Source: Cellulophaga tyrosinoxydans
GTDB taxonomy: Bacteria; Bacteroidota; Bacteroidia; Flavobacteriales; Flavobacteriaceae
Assembly: GCF_900176415.1 (NCBI RefSeq)
Contig: NZ_FWXO01000001.1
Span: forward strand, 736,775-800,774
DNA: 64,000 nucleotides
Reading direction: 5' to 3'
Shown in pieces: positions 62,278 through 64,000 of this stretch. Made by a program: the position numbers and the translations under genes. The notes beneath the pieces were generated by a model. The model did not search any database and was not told where the DNA came from. It was given only the letters and a program-made list of their open reading frames with translations. The number at the start of each line of letters is the position of its first letter. The first letter of the stretch is position 1.

Positions 62278-62822
62278 TGAACGCAATAGAAACCCCATTA
62301 CAAGGCTGTTATATACTAGAGCCCAATATTTTTGAAGATGATAGAGGCTATTTTTTTGAGAGTTTTAATGCCAATAAATTTAATTCCGCCATTGGACAAG
62401 AAGTATTCTTTGTCCAAGATAATCAGTCTTTCTCAAACAAAGGCGTCATACGTGCTATTCATTACCAAATAGGAGAATACGCTCAAGCAAAGCTAGTTCG
62501 CGTGTTAAGTGGTGCTGTATTAGATGTGGCAGTCGATTTGCGAAAAGAATCTCCAACATTTGGACAACATTTTGCAATAGAATTATCTGCTGAAAATAAA
62601 AAACAACTATTTATCCCAAAAGGTTTTGGCCATGGTTTTGCTGTTTTAAGTGAAACTGCAGAATTCTTCTATAAATGTGATAACTTTTACAATAAAAGTT
62701 CGGAAGGAGGTATAATATATAACGATGATTCTTTAAATATAGATTGGCAGTTGTCGGAAGAACTAATAAAAGTTTCTGAAAAAGATTTAGAATTGCCTAC
62801 TTTAGAAAAAGCAAAACTATAA
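62277..62822 (+). CDS. rfbC: dTDP-4-dehydrorhamnose 3,5-epimerase
   Basis: A 181-residue cupin-fold epimerase with LEPNIFEDDRGYFFESF, the catalytic His in GVIRAIHYQIG, VLSGAVLDVAVDLRKESPTFG and IPKGFGHGFAVLSETAEFFYKC. It epimerises C3 and C5 of dTDP-4-keto-6-deoxyglucose. The conserved RG(L)H is here IRAIH, with Ala in place of Gly. Coupled to rfbA by a TAATG overlap and to rfbD without a gap. Confidence 0.95.
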   Translation: MNAIETPLQGCYILEPNIFEDDRGYFFESFNANKFNSAIGQEVFFVQDNQSFSNKGVIRAIHYQIGEYAQAKLVRVLSGAVLDVAVDLRKESPTFGQHFAIELSAENKKQLFIPKGFGHGFAVLSETAEFFYKCDNFYNKSSEGGIIYNDDSLNIDWQLSEELIKVSEKDLELPTLEKAKL

Positions 62823-63677
62823 ATGACTAATAAAAAACTAAAAATTTTAATAACAGGTGCTAATGGTCAATTAGGTCTATGCCTAAAAGATATATCCGTT
62901 GAATATCCATTGTACATTTTTGATTTCAAGACTTCTAATCAATTAGATATCACAAATAGAAATCAAGTAAGTACTTTGTTCTTAAGTGAAAACTTTGACT
63001 ATTGTATTAATTGTGCAGCCTATACCGCAGTAGATAAGGCGGAGAGTGAAAAAGAACAAGCTTTTTTAGTAAATGCTGAAGCAGTTAAATATCTTGCTGA
63101 AACCTGTAAAATTACAAATACTGTTTTAATACATATTTCAACAGATTTTGTTTTTGACGGAACTAAAGATTCTCCTTACGCAGAAGAAGACCAACCAAAC
63201 CCAATAAATAATTATGGAGCCTCTAAATTTAAAGGAGAACAATATGTTCAAAATATTTTAACTAACTATTTCATTATTAGAACCTCTTGGGTATATTCAG
63301 AGCATGGTAATAACTTTGTAAAAACAATGCTTCGTTTAGGAAAGGATAGAGATGAAATTAGCGTTGTTAATGACCAGATTGGATCACCTACCTACGCCAG
63401 AGATTTAGCACAGTTTACAATGGGTTTAATTAAAAATAATACTACATCTTATGGGATAAAAAATTATAGCAATGGTGGAAGAATAAGTTGGTATGATTTT
63501 GCTGTAGAAATATTTAAACAAAAACAGGCGAAAATTAAAGTTAACCCTATAACAACTAAAGATTATCCTACTCCTGCAAAACGACCAAAATATAGCATCT
63601 TAAAGTTAAGAATAGAAAAAAAAATTGATTGGAAAGCTAGATTAGAATATTGCCTATTGAAATTAAGTGAAAAATGA
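62823..63677 (+). CDS. rfbD: dTDP-4-dehydrorhamnose reductase
   Basis: A 284-residue SDR enzyme with ITGANGQLG (NADPH motif), NCAAYTAVDKAESE, STDFVFDGTKDSPY, the YxxxK in NYGASKFKGEQ and RTSWVYSEHGNNFVKTML. It reduces the 4-keto sugar to dTDP-L-rhamnose, the last step of the set. It starts directly after the rfbC stop. About 200 bases of non-coding, possibly decayed DNA follow before the flippase gene. Confidence 0.96.
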   Translation: MTNKKLKILITGANGQLGLCLKDISVEYPLYIFDFKTSNQLDITNRNQVSTLFLSENFDYCINCAAYTAVDKAESEKEQAFLVNAEAVKYLAETCKITNTVLIHISTDFVFDGTKDSPYAEEDQPNPINNYGASKFKGEQYVQNILTNYFIIRTSWVYSEHGNNFVKTMLRLGKDRDEISVVNDQIGSPTYARDLAQFTMGLIKNNTTSYGIKNYSNGGRISWYDFAVEIFKQKQAKIKVNPITTKDYPTPAKRPKYSILKLRIEKKIDWKARLEYCLLKLSEK

Positions 63678-63872
63678 ATTCTATGGAGTCCAAACTTATT
63701 GAGTAACGGATAAAAGGGGAAATTCAAGTTTTAGATAATAATATTAATTTACCCCATCTAGAAAACTTTAAAAATAGTAAAATATTTGATTTTGAAATAT
63801 CCTATACGGAGAATTGTTGAAAAAAGGAATTGTCGTGACTAATCCAATTTAACATAACAAGTTAATTAAAGA

Positions 63873-64000
63873 ATGTCTTTAAAAAATCAAGCTTTATCTG
63901 GTGTTTATTGGTCAACGATGCAACTTTTCGGCACCCAAGCTATTGGTTTTGGGGTATCACTTATTCTAGCTAGACTATTACTACCTGCCGAATTTGGATT
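63873..64000 (+). CDS. Polysaccharide flippase (MOP/Wzx type), N-terminal fragment cut by window edge
   Basis: Only 42 full codons are seen. They read SLKNQALSGVYWSTMQLFG, then TQAIGFGVSLILARLLLPAE: an N-terminal amphipathic start and the first membrane helix with the A-R-L-L-x-P-x-E-F-G motif of the oligosaccharide flippase family. These proteins move lipid-linked sugar repeat units across the inner membrane. It lies downstream of the rhamnose genes, so the window ends inside a surface polysaccharide locus. The protein continues past 64000. Confidence 0.8.
   Translation, partial: MSLKNQALSGVYWSTMQLFGTQAIGFGVSLILARLLLPAEFG

Noticed and set aside
1-64000. CRISPR array
   Set aside because: No regularly spaced direct repeats of 25-40 bases were seen anywhere; the repeats found are few, inverted and intergenic.

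Overview
The window is a low-GC bacterial chromosome segment that fits the Bacteroidota, most likely a (marine) Flavobacteriaceae. The evidence is: a serine protease with a type IX secretion (T9SS) C-terminal sorting tail; a PorE-like TPR/PD40/OmpA lipoprotein-type protein; many Bacteroidota families (DUF2480, DUF3078, DUF4153, DUF6909-like, GH3); an ABC-2 permease fused to an M1 peptidase; and repeated matches to the Bacteroidota promoter (-33 TTTG, -7 TAnnTTTG). No rRNA, tRNA, CRISPR array, intact insertion sequence or replication origin was found. I cannot name the genus.

Layout. 1-4.6 kb: end of hemE, a GNAT acetyltransferase, hemF, then a co-translated TPR-AAA+ ATPase and TPR membrane protein, and a YchJ-type SEC-C protein. 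4.7-10.6 kb: a sulfide:quinone oxidoreductase behind a perfect palindrome, converging on an ABC ATPase/permease-peptidase pair. 10.7-18.2 kb: a small membrane protein, hemB, a serine hydrolase, a CBS-domain DUF21 protein, an O6-alkylguanine repair protein, DUF4153 and a PolB-like exonuclease. 18.3-22.9 kb: secreted subtilase, EEP-family nuclease, hflX. 22.9-23.6 kb is a 690-bp non-coding stretch with a diverged internal duplication.

23.6-33.5 kb is one long minus-strand block built around Fe-S cluster assembly: sufA-like, sufB, a four-helix-bundle (S23) gene, sufC, sufD, sufS, an M43 metalloprotease lipoprotein with its own terminator, a small lipoprotein, sufE, a SufT-like DUF59 protein, DUF2480 and DUF3078. 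33.7-46.7 kb holds housekeeping and transport genes: thiL, brnQ, miaE, a YfcC-type carrier, MarC, a fasciclin protein, an amidohydrolase, a proline aminopeptidase-type enzyme, a sortilin-like propeller protein, a cupin and DUF2721.

46.7-48.6 kb is the only clearly accessory-looking patch. It has two near-identical inverted REP-type repeats around a stub that resembles the N-terminus of a REP-associated (Y1) transposase, a 50-codon frame running through one repeat, an AT-rich orphan gene with possible propeller repeats, and two further intergenic repeat types. 48.6-52.1 kb is sdhCAB with a textbook promoter. 52.1-54.3 kb is the PorE-like protein, then tatA. 55.1-64 kb runs on the plus strand: M23 peptidase, GH3-family protein, DUF6909-like protein, a Wzz-like membrane protein, then rfbB-rfbA-rfbC-rfbD for dTDP-L-rhamnose and the start of a flippase, i.e. 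the beginning of a surface polysaccharide locus.

I found no convincing complete new system. The best leads are the REP/transposase-stub island, the duplicated non-coding element at 23 kb, the paired palindromes before the DUF4153 gene, the palindrome before the sulfide oxidoreductase, and the TPR-AAA+/TPR-membrane gene pair.
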